Source: an uncultured Draconibacterium sp. (GTDB lineage Bacteria > Bacteroidota > Bacteroidia > Bacteroidales > Prolixibacteraceae). Taken from it: a stretch of DNA of 64,000 bases. This document shows, one piece after another, positions 36,728-47,303 of the stretch (position 1 is its first letter; each line of letters begins with the position of its first letter). A program made the translations under genes and the position numbers. The stretch spans positions 1,286,001 through 1,350,000 of the forward strand of contig NZ_OY781884.1 of assembly GCF_963677155.1 (NCBI RefSeq), in the 5' to 3' direction. The notes below the pieces were generated by a model, which worked only from the letters and a program-made list of their open reading frames with translations, did no database searches and had not been told where the DNA came from.

Positions 36728-38110
36728 CTACTTCAATTGCCACCAATCAAAATTGAATAAGTCTTCATCTTCTCCTGTGAAAACCAGGTAAACATCGTGA
36801 ACACCTTTGGCCTTTTTCACTTTACACGAAAGCATTTTCCAGTTTTGTTCTCCTCCCGTGCTATTAACAGGAAGTGTTCCCAATAATTTTCCGTCTTTTT
36901 CATCAATACGAATTTCGATACTTCCTGATTTAGTGGTAGCAACACTCGCTTTAAACTTTTTAGCTCCTTTACCCAAATCAACACTTCGTATTTTTATAAA
37001 ATCGTTGTTATCGATATTACTCACATAAACCCCAACCGTTTCATCCGATTTTGTTTTAAGTCCTTCTGACCAGGCAATGGTTTCGGCTTCAACACGTTTA
37101 AACGGATTAAGATTTTCAACACTTTTGGTAACGACTTCCGTTGTAGGTACAATTACAGGAATGGTTCCATCAGGATTATATTCAAACTGCTCTAAACAGG
37201 TAGAGCGCCTAAAACCACCTCCACCGGCAAGTGACTGGCTGTGATAGAAAAAATAGGAATTCCCTTTAAAATCGATAATGCCGGAGTGATTGGTAAAAGC
37301 CAGGTGTGGCGCTCTTTCCATGATAAAACCTCTGTATGTCCACGGTCCCTCAGGCGATGATGCGGTAGAATACGCAATGTACTCGGGAATACCGGCAGCA
37401 GCATAAACCATATAGTACATATTGTTGCGTTTGTAAAACCAGGGGCCTTCGGTATAAGAAGGAGCAGGCTTACCATCGCGACCTTCGTGCGTACCAAACG
37501 CTTCGGTAGTCATTTCTGTTGAAACAACCCCATTTTGCCCGATACTCTTATCGTATGAAATCATATCCTCGTTTAACTTCACGTACCACAACTTTGGATT
37601 TCCCCAATACAAATACGCCTGACCATCATCGTCAACGTAAACAGTAGGATCAATATCCTGCCAAATGTGATCCGATTCGATTAAACGTTTTCCCAGCGGA
37701 TCAGTAAAGGGTCCAGTTGGGGAGTCAGCTACCAATACCGAAACGCCTTCTCCGTGAATGGGAACATAAAGGTAAAATTTCCCATTACGTTCCACGCACT
37801 GTGGTGCCCAGGCACCATTTGATTTATTGAGCCACGCAAAACTTTTCAACGAGGCCACTGCTCCATGATCAGTCCAGTTTACCATATCGGTTGACGAGTA
37901 ACAACGCCAGTCGTACATGGTAAAAAAGTTATTTACAGTTGAATCTTCATCGTGACTCGTATATAGATATACCGTACCATCGTACACCATTGGTGCCGGG
38001 TCGGCTGTGTAATAGGTTTGAATGATGGGGTTTTGGCTTCTACCGGAAAAACACATCAATATAAAAACCAGTAATAAAGTATGTAATCTCACAATACCTT
38101 TCATAATCAA
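36728..38110 (-). CDS. GH43 enzyme with C-terminal CBM6
   Basis: A 460-residue exported protein (start Met1 or Met3; signal ends near GRSQ). The GH43 propeller (about 27-320) opens with TADPAPMVYDG, has HIWQDIDPTVYVDDDG for the second Asp and TEGPWFYKRN for the acid Glu. The opening and the YLYTSHDED stretch suggest the subfamily-29-like arabinofuranosidases. The C-terminal CBM6 (about 325-460) ends with the family's FNFDWWQL. It starts 3 bases after the stop of the GH98 gene, so the two are translationally close. Role: removal of arabinose from xylan chains. Confidence 0.9.
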   Translation of the reverse strand: MIMKGIVRLHTLLLVFILMCFSGRSQNPIIQTYYTADPAPMVYDGTVYLYTSHDEDSTVNNFFTMYDWRCYSSTDMVNWTDHGAVASLKSFAWLNKSNGAWAPQCVERNGKFYLYVPIHGEGVSVLVADSPTGPFTDPLGKRLIESDHIWQDIDPTVYVDDDGQAYLYWGNPKLWYVKLNEDMISYDKSIGQNGVVSTEMTTEAFGTHEGRDGKPAPSYTEGPWFYKRNNMYYMVYAAAGIPEYIAYSTASSPEGPWTYRGFIMERAPHLAFTNHSGIIDFKGNSYFFYHSQSLAGGGGFRRSTCLEQFEYNPDGTIPVIVPTTEVVTKSVENLNPFKRVEAETIAWSEGLKTKSDETVGVYVSNIDNNDFIKIRSVDLGKGAKKFKASVATTKSGSIEIRIDEKDGKLLGTLPVNSTGGEQNWKMLSCKVKKAKGVHDVYLVFTGEDEDLFNFDWWQLK

Positions 38111-38113
38111 ATT

Positions 38114-41100
38114 TTATTTTGTTATAAATATTTTGGATGCCGATACAGTTCCATCCGACATTTGTTTCCTTTCAATAAATATCCCCTCTTTATTATCTAT
38201 ATTCAGCACTCGTTGTCCGGTTATGGTGTAGTATTCAACAGAAACAACAGTTGCTGTAGCTTCAGGGACAACGTTTACATCAGTAGGCCAATCAACCTGT
38301 CCGTATACATACACTGTTTTCTCAACAGCATTTGCTGATGTTATTAATATGGATCCAGAATAATCGCCTCCTGATAAACCTGCTTTCAACCGTACATATA
38401 CAGGTATATCTTCAACCGTATTATTGGTTTGAGGAATTAGTACAGAAGAAGAATATCCCTGCACTTCATCTAAACTCACTTCGTAATCATCGGGTGCAAC
38501 AACCTCAATATCTGCTATTAAATTACTACCTGAAACATTAAATGACTGAGCCTCTGACGGCCCCTGCTGGCTTTCATAAACAAAATCGCCTAACGATGCC
38601 AAAACACTAATGGTAGATGCTTCTTCTGACTCCATTCCTTCGAATGTAATATCATCCATGCAGAATCCGGTTGAAGAAGCCCACAATCCCCAAACAACCT
38701 GGGTTGCTCCGGATTGGTACGGGTTAGCAGAATCTGTCCCTTCAACCCCAACATTCCAGGTTGTACCATCGGTAGAATATTCAAGTTTTAATGAAACAGA
38801 AGCGGTTCCTGAAATCGTTGCCCGATACCATATAGGGTTACCAGTACTTACAGTTATTGCAACATCCTTACTAATCATTGGATACATACTTGTTGCTGAA
38901 CTTGTTTTATAAACGCGAAACTGAATACCACTACCATATCGGTAAGGAAGGAAAAGATAACCAAACATCAAGCCCTTCTCATAGCCCGAAGAGGCATCAC
39001 CTAAATTATTAATATCTCCACGCAATAGCATACCATTTTTAAAGTCACCGCTTGTGGTGTAGTATTGTTTCCACGTAACAGAATAATCGGTACTTGTTTC
39101 TGAAAACAAATCAAGATTGAGCACACCTGTGCCATTTTTCCCTGCTACACTGTATGGCTTCAGTACATTACTTGTTAATCCATTAGCGTCAGTATATGAA
39201 AACACACCGGCAGTAGCGCCATTGCCTTCACCAACAGATACATTATCTGCAGGTGGTGTTTGGGCGATTGTTGATGGAGTGTCTTCTGTAAAATTATAAA
39301 TCCTGGATGTTGGGATGTATTTACGTGATACATTTCCTTGCAGACTTACTGACATATCGATTACAGCTGCTGAATGCACCAAAATATCGCCGGTATGAGT
39401 TGCAATACCTAAGCCGGATTTCATACGGACGTAAATATTGGTTGGTGCCAATTCTCCTTGTGTTGGTGTAAGTGTAAGTTGCGAGACGAAGTCAGATTCA
39501 GCACTCAACGAAATCTCAAACTTATCTGGAGCAGTTAGTACTACATCACCCAAGAGTGAATTACCGGAAACAGAAAACACCTGACTGGCGGAAGGACCAT
39601 CACCTTCCTCATAGGTAAAATCTTTAAGTGCAAATTTTGTTAAAGTAATATTACCATTTAAAGCATAAGTAATATTATCCATTTGCCAATCGAAGTTATT
39701 GACATTCAAACCCCAAACCAATTGGGTTGCCCCCTTGGTATAAGTATCATCAGCGAATAAGGTTGTTGAAACCCCTTCCCAGTTAACACTGTCTGCGGAA
39801 CATTCAAATACAAATTGATTTCCGTTTGAAACAGCCCGGTACCAACATGGCTCTCCGGCATTTATTGTAAAACTGCTCGTATAAGTTGGCTTACTGGTAA
39901 TACCGTTAGTTCCTGCCACATATGGTTGCAAAGAAACTGTACCATCATTATTATTCAAAGCAATAAACAAATAACCTTGTTTCATTCCTTCAGCATATGT
40001 ACACGAACCGTTGTCGCCAGTTCCCCTAAGCAATATACCTTTTTTACCTTCTGAAGTACCATAATATTCTTTCCAGGTAATGGTATAATCGGTTGCATCA
40101 GACGGGAACATATCCAGATTAGCCACTCCGGTACCATTAGTCTCGCCAACAGTATACGACTTAAAACAATTGGTTGTTTTGCTATTCGCACTGGTATATG
40201 CAACAACTCCGGCACTTCCGCTTTGAACCGAAATAAGCTCGGCAGCAGGAGTAGATGCAGCAGATGTTGCAACATCGTTTTCGAAGTGGTAAACCCCATT
40301 GTTCGAGTCTTGTGTCGCCACAATATTGTCGATATAAAATTTATCACTTCTACTTGAATTGGACTTGAACTCGATCACATTCTTTCCGGCATTCAAATCA
40401 ATCAGCTGCGTATTAATTCCCCAATCGCTATAAGTTGATGTTTTTGCGAAAACCGGAGTTACCACTTTTTCACCATTCACATACAAGTCTATCGATTGAA
40501 TACTGCTGCCGGTAACGGAATATTTCGTTTTCAGCACATATTTCCCAGAACGCAAAACAGTTACAGAGCTCCGCGCTGCCGCAGCAGAGTTGCTTCCGAA
40601 CTCCAAATATCCCTGACCTGTATAATTTCGAACGCCACCACTGTATCCGTTTGTAATAAGGTTCACGCCGTTTTTGTAATCGAAACATTCCGCTTCGTAT
40701 TGGTGAGGGCCGGTATAAGGAGCTGGTCTTTTAGGTGCCACTAATGCTATTGGCTGAACAGCCCCAATCAAGCGATCAGTTGCCGTACCAGCACAATTAA
40801 TCGTGATATCCACGGCACAATTGTGTTCGATAGTTAAGGTAAACTCCCCGTTTTCCCAGTTTTCGGTAACCAAACTGGCCAAATGTGATTGATCGCCCCG
40901 TTCTTTTAAAGTGTACGTTGGTTTGTTCGTACTCCCAATAATTTTAATTATATCTGTCAGCCGTTTGTTCGGCTCTAACTCGTTATCAAAATTGGCTAAA
41001 TAAAATGTTACGCTATCTGCATATTCCCGAACAATACTTGAACTATACCTCGAATAGGTTAAATCCATAGCCTCACAAGTGTTGTATTTAAACGGAATAT

Positions 41101-42577
41101 GTCCGGATGCTGTTTTATTCTCGCGCGTTCCGTTTACAACCAAGCCCGATTTGTAAGGGTTATAAATTACCCAGGTATTATCGTAACGACCAGCATAAAT
41201 ATCACCAGTATACTCTTCAGGAAAAACACTATTAAACTCGCTTACTTTAGCCGAAACAGAAGGCCAGCGGGTATCATATTCTGATTTTTTAATTTGATAT
41301 TCGAATGAATTTGCCAGATCTCCATCCAGATCAAAAACAGTCGGGATAGTCGGATAACGCCCTGTTTTTTTGAAGAAAGATTTGTTGTCAGCCCAGCTTC
41401 CATCGTTATCCATACGATAAAGCCCCTGATACAAGGTTTCCGGAGAACTATAAATGTCATCCGAACTTCCTGAATTAACATCATGAATAATAACATACTT
41501 CGTTCTGTTTATTACCTCTTCCCGGGTCGGAATCCGAACTGTTCCATCAATAACTTTACGGAAAAGATCCATATACTCATTATCGAATTGCGGAAATTTC
41601 GCCCAGTTTCTGGTCTGGTAACCATTATCAATATTTTTTCTATTCGTTTCATAGAAATCTTCCGTCCAGATTAATTCCGGTCCGTCCATAACTGTTAGCC
41701 CGGTTAACAACATATGCTCCAGGTGCGGAGCAGTTCCTGTACCAGTAGTCCAGGCATTATCGTCAGCATCCGGATCAGGACCAGTCCATCCGGTTCCATC
41801 GTAACGAATACCATATTGGCCGGCATACCCCGAAAGATATGCTCCTAAACTCATTCCCTCCCGGTCTGACAAAAAGCCCGCCTGGGTATGTTTATCAAAC
41901 ACCACATAGTTCTCTGTGTATTTACAACATGCTTCTGCAAACTCAGGGACTCGTTTTAGCATACCTATTGGATTGAGGGACTGTCCCCATCGGTTCCAAC
42001 ACAAACTCACGAAAAGATAACCGCCATATTTGTTACTCATTTGTAGTAAATCGGCAAAATGAGTCATGCGTTTTTCCCAAACCCAATTAACATCATCAAA
42101 TCCCCAAAACTGTTCGGCATAATTAAAACCCAGGAAATGAGGATAGTCACGAAAGAATTCATCGTATAAAGTCAGATCATCGTCGGGTAAGTGAGCAATT
42201 CCTCCACTGGCAATCTGCACACAAGACCACATTTGATTATCGCCACAAACCCGGATCCACGACTTCAACGTTTCATAGCCGTACTCCACAATATTGAATC
42301 GTCCATCGTCCCCCTTCAAAACCGAAAGAGAAAGATTCATCACGACATAGGGACGAATATCTTCCGGTATTAAATCGATAATCTTCTGCGGATCAGGCCA
42401 ATTCCATACGTCAACGTGAATCAACCACATCGGCTGCTCCGGTGAGATCGGTCGGCGCAAAGGCTTCTCCTGACTCTTAGCGTGTAATCCTAAAAACATA
42501 GAGAGGATTGTTAGCAGCAAAAAAAAGCTAATCTTGTGTATTCTACTATATCTTGAAGTATTCTTGCACTGTTGCAT
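38114..42577 (-). CDS. GH98 endo-xylanase-like giant with duplicated accessory domains
   Basis: A 1487-residue exported enzyme. Signal about 1-35; GH98 barrel about 45-390 (MWLIHVDVWNWPDP, GFNYAEQFWGFDD, LSDREGMSLGAYLSGYAG); GH98 C-terminal beta domain to about 620; CBM35-like domain about 650-780 (YEAECFDYKNG). Then follow two tandem units, each a concanavalin-like module (about 790-985 and 1100-1310) and an Ig-like module (about 990-1095 and 1315-1420, both with the F.YE...GPS.AQ.F.VSG pattern). The end (about 1430-1487) looks like a type IX-style sorting tail: YYTITGQRV, GIFIERK, KIFITK. GH98 includes blood-group endo-galactosidases and, in Bacteroides ovatus, an endo-xylanase for complex xylans; the latter fits here. 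Confidence 0.88.
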   Translation of the reverse strand: MQQCKNTSRYSRIHKISFFLLLTILSMFLGLHAKSQEKPLRRPISPEQPMWLIHVDVWNWPDPQKIIDLIPEDIRPYVVMNLSLSVLKGDDGRFNIVEYGYETLKSWIRVCGDNQMWSCVQIASGGIAHLPDDDLTLYDEFFRDYPHFLGFNYAEQFWGFDDVNWVWEKRMTHFADLLQMSNKYGGYLFVSLCWNRWGQSLNPIGMLKRVPEFAEACCKYTENYVVFDKHTQAGFLSDREGMSLGAYLSGYAGQYGIRYDGTGWTGPDPDADDNAWTTGTGTAPHLEHMLLTGLTVMDGPELIWTEDFYETNRKNIDNGYQTRNWAKFPQFDNEYMDLFRKVIDGTVRIPTREEVINRTKYVIIHDVNSGSSDDIYSSPETLYQGLYRMDNDGSWADNKSFFKKTGRYPTIPTVFDLDGDLANSFEYQIKKSEYDTRWPSVSAKVSEFNSVFPEEYTGDIYAGRYDNTWVIYNPYKSGLVVNGTRENKTASGHIPFKYNTCEAMDLTYSRYSSSIVREYADSVTFYLANFDNELEPNKRLTDIIKIIGSTNKPTYTLKERGDQSHLASLVTENWENGEFTLTIEHNCAVDITINCAGTATDRLIGAVQPIALVAPKRPAPYTGPHQYEAECFDYKNGVNLITNGYSGGVRNYTGQGYLEFGSNSAAAARSSVTVLRSGKYVLKTKYSVTGSSIQSIDLYVNGEKVVTPVFAKTSTYSDWGINTQLIDLNAGKNVIEFKSNSSRSDKFYIDNIVATQDSNNGVYHFENDVATSAASTPAAELISVQSGSAGVVAYTSANSKTTNCFKSYTVGETNGTGVANLDMFPSDATDYTITWKEYYGTSEGKKGILLRGTGDNGSCTYAEGMKQGYLFIALNNNDGTVSLQPYVAGTNGITSKPTYTSSFTINAGEPCWYRAVSNGNQFVFECSADSVNWEGVSTTLFADDTYTKGATQLVWGLNVNNFDWQMDNITYALNGNITLTKFALKDFTYEEGDGPSASQVFSVSGNSLLGDVVLTAPDKFEISLSAESDFVSQLTLTPTQGELAPTNIYVRMKSGLGIATHTGDILVHSAAVIDMSVSLQGNVSRKYIPTSRIYNFTEDTPSTIAQTPPADNVSVGEGNGATAGVFSYTDANGLTSNVLKPYSVAGKNGTGVLNLDLFSETSTDYSVTWKQYYTTSGDFKNGMLLRGDINNLGDASSGYEKGLMFGYLFLPYRYGSGIQFRVYKTSSATSMYPMISKDVAITVSTGNPIWYRATISGTASVSLKLEYSTDGTTWNVGVEGTDSANPYQSGATQVVWGLWASSTGFCMDDITFEGMESEEASTISVLASLGDFVYESQQGPSEAQSFNVSGSNLIADIEVVAPDDYEVSLDEVQGYSSSVLIPQTNNTVEDIPVYVRLKAGLSGGDYSGSILITSANAVEKTVYVYGQVDWPTDVNVVPEATATVVSVEYYTITGQRVLNIDNKEGIFIERKQMSDGTVSASKIFITK

Positions 42578-42674
42578 ATTCTTTTAGTCCATTTATTGAA
42601 TTACCCGTTTACTTCTTTTTCAGAAAACTATTATATAAGAACAGATAAACAGGCAATTTACATGGTTCATTTTT

Positions 42675-45305
42675 TTAATTGATTTTTACACTCAAAGTTT
42701 TCAAATCTTTTTTATCTGAACTATTGCCATAAAAGATTTCGTACTCTCCCGGTGTAACAGTCATTTTACGTTGTGCCCAATCATAAAATTCGAAAGAGGA
42801 TGGCGGTAAATCAATCACTGCAGCCTTCGATTTTCCTTTTTCCACGTCCAGACGCTTAAAGCCTTTTAAGTTTTTAATGGGGCCTTCTATATCGTTTACT
42901 TTACGCACATATACCTGTACGATTTCTGTTCCGTCGTAAGCTCCCTTATTGGCAACCGGAATTGTTATTTGAATAGCTTCATCGGCACTGATTTTAGATT
43001 TACTAAGAGTGGCTTCACCAATTTCGAAATTGGTATAACTTAAGCCATGACCAAAAGGAAACAAGGCATCTTCCATGTAGCGGTAAGTGCGTCCTTTCAT
43101 CGAGTAGTCCTCAAAGTCGTTCAGCTGATCAGAACTTTTGTAGAAAGTAACCGGTAATTTTCCAGAAGGGTTGTAATCGCCAAAAAGCACATCGGCAATG
43201 GCCTGCCCACCCGATTCACCGGCATACCAGGCCTGTAAAATGGCATCGCAGGTTTCGGTTTCGGGCGTTAACGCTATTGCTGAACCTGAACAGTTTACAA
43301 AAACTACTTTTTTGCCGGCTTCTTTTAAAGCCTTCAAACAGTTTCGCTGAACTGACGGAAGGTCGATATTTGTGCGGTCGCCACCTTTAAAACCAGGGTA
43401 CGAAACCGGCATTTCTTCGCCCTCCAGATTTCCGGAAAGACCTCCAACAAACACCACAGTTTCAATATCCTTTAGTTTCTTGATGAGCCCCGTATAGTCC
43501 ACATCCACTTCTTTTCCGAAGTTAAATTCAATATTGGCCTGCCAGTTATTTAATTGTGCATAACGAATTTCAATTTTGTATTTTTTGCCGGCCTCCACCT
43601 TATAAGGAATTCGCGAAGCAAGTGTTCTCCAATTGTCGTATTGGCTAATTGTTTCGCCGTTTACCAGCAATTCGTAATGTCCTGTAGCGCCACCTTTAAA
43701 AACAATTTCTTCGCTTGTTTTGGCAACAAATTCTGTTTCGTAGATCGCCGAAAAACCTTCGAGCTTAACACCCGAGGCAAATTCGTGCTGTCCGGCAGTA
43801 GTTTTTTTAATCGGATTTACAATCTGGTCAATTGTTACCACCTCTCCTTGGCGTTCGGGGTTGTTCCAATACCTTGCCTTGATACCCGGTTTTCCTTCAA
43901 AACTACATTGATTAAAATAACTTTCGGTTACTTTATCTTCTACCAAATCACAAGCTTTATCGTACACAATCTTTTTATCGGAAATTTTGGTTTTTATGCC
44001 TTCCAGAATTGAAATCGTGCGAACTGGTGTTCCATTGTAATTTCCCCACAGCATAGGTTCGTCGTTGGCATTGGGGCCAATCACGGCAATTTTTTTTGTC
44101 TTCTTTGATAAAGGCAACACCTTATTTTTATTCTGAAGAAGTGTCATGGTTTGTCGGGCCATGTCGAGTGCCAGTTGGCGATGTTTTTCGTTGTTTAAAA
44201 CCGATGGCGGAATTTGAGCGTATGGAACGATAGCATCGTCGTCGAAATCGCCCAGATCAAAACGCCCGGTTAACAAACGCACCACGCTTCTATCAATATC
44301 TTCTTCTTTAATCAGATCACGTTCAACAGCTTCGGGAAGATTCATAAACGGATAATTTTCCCAAACACATTCCACATCAGTACCGGCCAAAACCGCTTTG
44401 GAGGCCGCATGTACCGCATCGGACGAAACATTATGTGTGGTGAAAAAATCGGTAACAGCTCCGCAATCAGAAACGACCATGTACTCATATCCCCACTCGT
44501 CGCGTAAAATTCGCTGCAAAAGCCGGGTATTTCCGCAACAAGGTTCATCATCGAGGCGCTGATAGGCACACATTACCTGCCGCACATCAGCGTCCTGAAC
44601 CAGCGCTTTAAATGCAGGTAAATACGTTTCGTATAATTCGCGCGGACTAATGTCGTTCAGGTTTAGCTCGTGGCGGCTCCACTCGGGCCCCGAGTGGACG
44701 GCATAGTGTTTTGCACAAGCCAGTAACTTTCTGTATTTGGCATCGGCCGGTCCCTGTAAGCCTTTTACCACTGAAACCCCCATTCTGGAAGTCAGGTAAG
44801 GATCTTCGCCATAAGTTTCCTGTCCACGTCCCCAACGCGGATCGCGAAATATGTTGACGTTTGGAGTCCACACAGAAAGGCTCAGAAAACGTTTGTTTTC
44901 ATTGCCAGCATTCAGCCACTGGTGGTATTTGGCCCGTCCTTCGTCCGAAACGGCATCGTAAATTTCAAGCAGTAATTCGTCGTTAAACGAAGCCGCCATT
45001 CCAATGGGTTCCGGGAAAACGGTTACATTATCGTTGTTGGCATAACCATGCAAAGCTTCGCTCCACCAGTTAAATTTTTTGATTCCGAGTCTAGGAATGG
45101 CATCCGATTGGTCGCACATCAATATTGCTTTTTCTTCGAGCGTTAATCGCGAAACCAAATCTTTAGCACGTTCCTCAGAACTTAATTCAGGGTTTTGATA
45201 AGGGTATTGTTGTGCCCAAGCAGAGAATACACCCAGCGTAACGGCCACAACCAAAATCGTTTTTTTGATACTATTTGTAATCATTTTCTTTTGTAAATCA
45301 GTCAT
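42675..45305 (-). CDS. GH3 enzyme with PA14 insert
   Basis: An 876-residue exported beta-xylosidase or glucosidase-type GH3. If translation begins at the first ATG (45305) it overlaps the upstream GH97 gene by 8 bases (ATGACTGA). The second Met (codon 8, 45284) gives a cleaner signal peptide ending AWAQ. Nucleophile Asp280 is in VVSDCGA. A PA14 domain (about 445-590, starting GIKARYWNNP) is inserted in the C-terminal domain, as in many Bacteroidota xylosidases. The C-terminal fibronectin-like domain ends near residue 870. The architecture differs from the two CBM6-bearing GH3 proteins, so substrates probably differ. Confidence 0.92.
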   Translation of the reverse strand: MTDLQKKMITNSIKKTILVVAVTLGVFSAWAQQYPYQNPELSSEERAKDLVSRLTLEEKAILMCDQSDAIPRLGIKKFNWWSEALHGYANNDNVTVFPEPIGMAASFNDELLLEIYDAVSDEGRAKYHQWLNAGNENKRFLSLSVWTPNVNIFRDPRWGRGQETYGEDPYLTSRMGVSVVKGLQGPADAKYRKLLACAKHYAVHSGPEWSRHELNLNDISPRELYETYLPAFKALVQDADVRQVMCAYQRLDDEPCCGNTRLLQRILRDEWGYEYMVVSDCGAVTDFFTTHNVSSDAVHAASKAVLAGTDVECVWENYPFMNLPEAVERDLIKEEDIDRSVVRLLTGRFDLGDFDDDAIVPYAQIPPSVLNNEKHRQLALDMARQTMTLLQNKNKVLPLSKKTKKIAVIGPNANDEPMLWGNYNGTPVRTISILEGIKTKISDKKIVYDKACDLVEDKVTESYFNQCSFEGKPGIKARYWNNPERQGEVVTIDQIVNPIKKTTAGQHEFASGVKLEGFSAIYETEFVAKTSEEIVFKGGATGHYELLVNGETISQYDNWRTLASRIPYKVEAGKKYKIEIRYAQLNNWQANIEFNFGKEVDVDYTGLIKKLKDIETVVFVGGLSGNLEGEEMPVSYPGFKGGDRTNIDLPSVQRNCLKALKEAGKKVVFVNCSGSAIALTPETETCDAILQAWYAGESGGQAIADVLFGDYNPSGKLPVTFYKSSDQLNDFEDYSMKGRTYRYMEDALFPFGHGLSYTNFEIGEATLSKSKISADEAIQITIPVANKGAYDGTEIVQVYVRKVNDIEGPIKNLKGFKRLDVEKGKSKAAVIDLPPSSFEFYDWAQRKMTVTPGEYEIFYGNSSDKKDLKTLSVKIN

Positions 45306-47223
45306 TAATTAGTTTAAGTACGGCGGCAAATCCACCTCTTCGAAGCATTTCAACATTTACGGAACTGGTATTATCAACAACCATATACTTTGTAGAAAAA
45401 GCTTTATCGTGTTCTCCATCAGCAATTAATGTTAAGCGGTACCGTTTTCCATCTGGCAGAAAACTAAAGTCTAGCGCTTGCTGCCGTTCTCTTCTTCCTG
45501 CTGAATTAATACCGCCAACATACCAGTTACCGGCTTTTTTGCGTGCGATAACCGTAAACTTCCCGGGATAACCGTCAAGCAACTTTGTATCGTCCCAAAC
45601 CACCGGAACTTCTTTTAAGAAGGTACGTGCAGCATCGGGTAAATTTCGAAATCCTTCGGGGCGATCGGCAAAATGCTGAATGCCCGATTCAAACACAACA
45701 CTCAGTGCCAATTCGTGTGCATAAGAAGTAATATGCGGATACTGCGAGTTAGTAAATGTTACCGGGGTATAATCCATCGACCCGACAACATTTCTTGTGT
45801 AAGGCAATACATTATTGTGTTCGGGAGCGGCACTCGTAAATTCAGGGCCGTTGTTGTACCACTCGGCACCACGAACTCCCTCGTATGTCATCAGGTGCGG
45901 ATACGTTCGCTGCCAGCCACGCGGCACCAAACACCCGTGAAAATATACCATGATATTAAACTGCGCTGCATCCTCCAAAATATCGAGGTAGTAGTCGATC
46001 ATATATTGTTTCTCGCTTAAAAAGAAATCAATTTTCACTCCGTAAACACCCAGTTCTTTAAGTTTGGCAAATTCTGCCACACGTTTTTCACGGGTTTTCA
46101 TTCGGTCGACGGGAGTTGCAGTAATCCACTTAAACATTCCCGAGTTATACCACATCAGTGGTTTTACTCCCAACGAATGAATATAATCGAGCGCATCTTC
46201 CAAGTTGCCGCCGTTTCCCATTTGATCCCATTCCCAATCGAGCAAGGTATATGGCCAGCTCATTTCGGCAGCCAGATCGGCAAATTCGCAAACGGTTTTA
46301 AAATCTTTTGTGCCGTGGTTGTGCGACCAGTAATTCCACGATGCCACACCGGGTTTTATCCAATCGGTATTTTCAAGAACTGATGGTTTTGAAACATCGT
46401 CTACCAAGGTCGATTCAACCACATCTGCAAGGCTACCAATTATAATCACGCGCCAGGGCGATTTCCAGGGGAGGGTAATTTGTGGCAATGCTTCGCCTTC
46501 GCCTTCTCCGGGCTGAGGAAGTGTAACTTTATATTGTTCGGCAACACGGTTGTTGCTCAGTTTTGTTGCACAATAGCTTCTATCCACATCAGCTTCATGA
46601 ATGAGGTACCAGCAATCGGTTCCCGAAGTTTCGAAAAGTGCCGGATACGACCAGTTTTGCTGAACAGCAGCACTGTCGCTGTTGGCATAAAGTCGTTCAT
46701 TTGAAAGATCGAATTCTTCCAACCAGCGTTTTGTTTTATTGCGAATTGAGTAGGCTGTTAACTCATCCTGAATAACAAAATCACCTTCTTTTTCAGGAAA
46801 TTCGTAACGAAAAGTAACTCCATCGTTCCATGCCCGAACGACCACATTCAGTTTCGATTCATTTTCATTTTCAAAACAGAAGGAAACTTCGTTGGCAGTA
46901 TTTTTTCGGTGTAAACGTTTTCCGTGTATGGCGGTATAATCTTCGTTGACTAATTTGCCTGGTTCAACCTTTGTTAGAGTCAACTTTGAGAAATCCTGGT
47001 CGTTGCGAATTAATCCCAAATCGATTTCGGGGATAACAGGAGTAAAATTCTCATCAGCCCGGTAATCTACTTTTAAAAACCAAGCTGAAAAAGCACTGCT
47101 TTCCGACTTTGAGAGCTCGACTTTTATTTTCTGATTAGGAGATACAACAATCATTTGTTGTGCAAAAGCAGCAACAGCAGATAATAGTAATAGTCCGGTC
47201 GTTAGAATTTTATTGGTTCGCAT
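45298..47223 (-). CDS. GH97 enzyme, retaining (alpha-galactosidase-like) type
   Basis: A 641-residue exported enzyme (signal about 1-22). N-terminal beta-supersandwich about 25-290, barrel about 290-545, C-terminal beta domain. The family splits into inverting alpha-glucosidases and retaining alpha-galactosidases, the latter with an Asp nucleophile on strand 4. Here GVKIDFF gives Asp399, and TYEGVRG gives Glu448, so the retaining type is indicated. Likely targets are alpha-galactose or beta-L-arabinopyranose on xylan side chains. It opens a new transcript after the strong terminator at 47247-47289 and its stop is coupled to the GH3 start. Confidence 0.9.
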   Translation of the reverse strand: MRTNKILTTGLLLLSAVAAFAQQMIVVSPNQKIKVELSKSESSAFSAWFLKVDYRADENFTPVIPEIDLGLIRNDQDFSKLTLTKVEPGKLVNEDYTAIHGKRLHRKNTANEVSFCFENENESKLNVVVRAWNDGVTFRYEFPEKEGDFVIQDELTAYSIRNKTKRWLEEFDLSNERLYANSDSAAVQQNWSYPALFETSGTDCWYLIHEADVDRSYCATKLSNNRVAEQYKVTLPQPGEGEGEALPQITLPWKSPWRVIIIGSLADVVESTLVDDVSKPSVLENTDWIKPGVASWNYWSHNHGTKDFKTVCEFADLAAEMSWPYTLLDWEWDQMGNGGNLEDALDYIHSLGVKPLMWYNSGMFKWITATPVDRMKTREKRVAEFAKLKELGVYGVKIDFFLSEKQYMIDYYLDILEDAAQFNIMVYFHGCLVPRGWQRTYPHLMTYEGVRGAEWYNNGPEFTSAAPEHNNVLPYTRNVVGSMDYTPVTFTNSQYPHITSYAHELALSVVFESGIQHFADRPEGFRNLPDAARTFLKEVPVVWDDTKLLDGYPGKFTVIARKKAGNWYVGGINSAGRRERQQALDFSFLPDGKRYRLTLIADGEHDKAFSTKYMVVDNTSSVNVEMLRRGGFAAVLKLIND

Positions 47224-47246
47224 TATTGGTTAGATTATAAAAAAAT

Positions 47247-47289
47247 ATTTCTGCGATGAATATAAACAAAGTCAATTCATCGCAGAAAT
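47247..47289 (-). terminator. Strong rho-independent terminator inside the locus
   Basis: Perfect 15-base arms (ATTTCTGCGATGAAT at 47247-47261 and its complement at 47275-47289) with a 13-base loop, followed on the minus strand by T7. It lies between the GH43 stop (47304) and the GH97 start (47223), so CE1-GH43 is cut off from the remaining enzyme genes, or attenuated. Confidence 0.88.
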
Positions 47290-47303
47290 TATATAAAAAC
47301 AGA

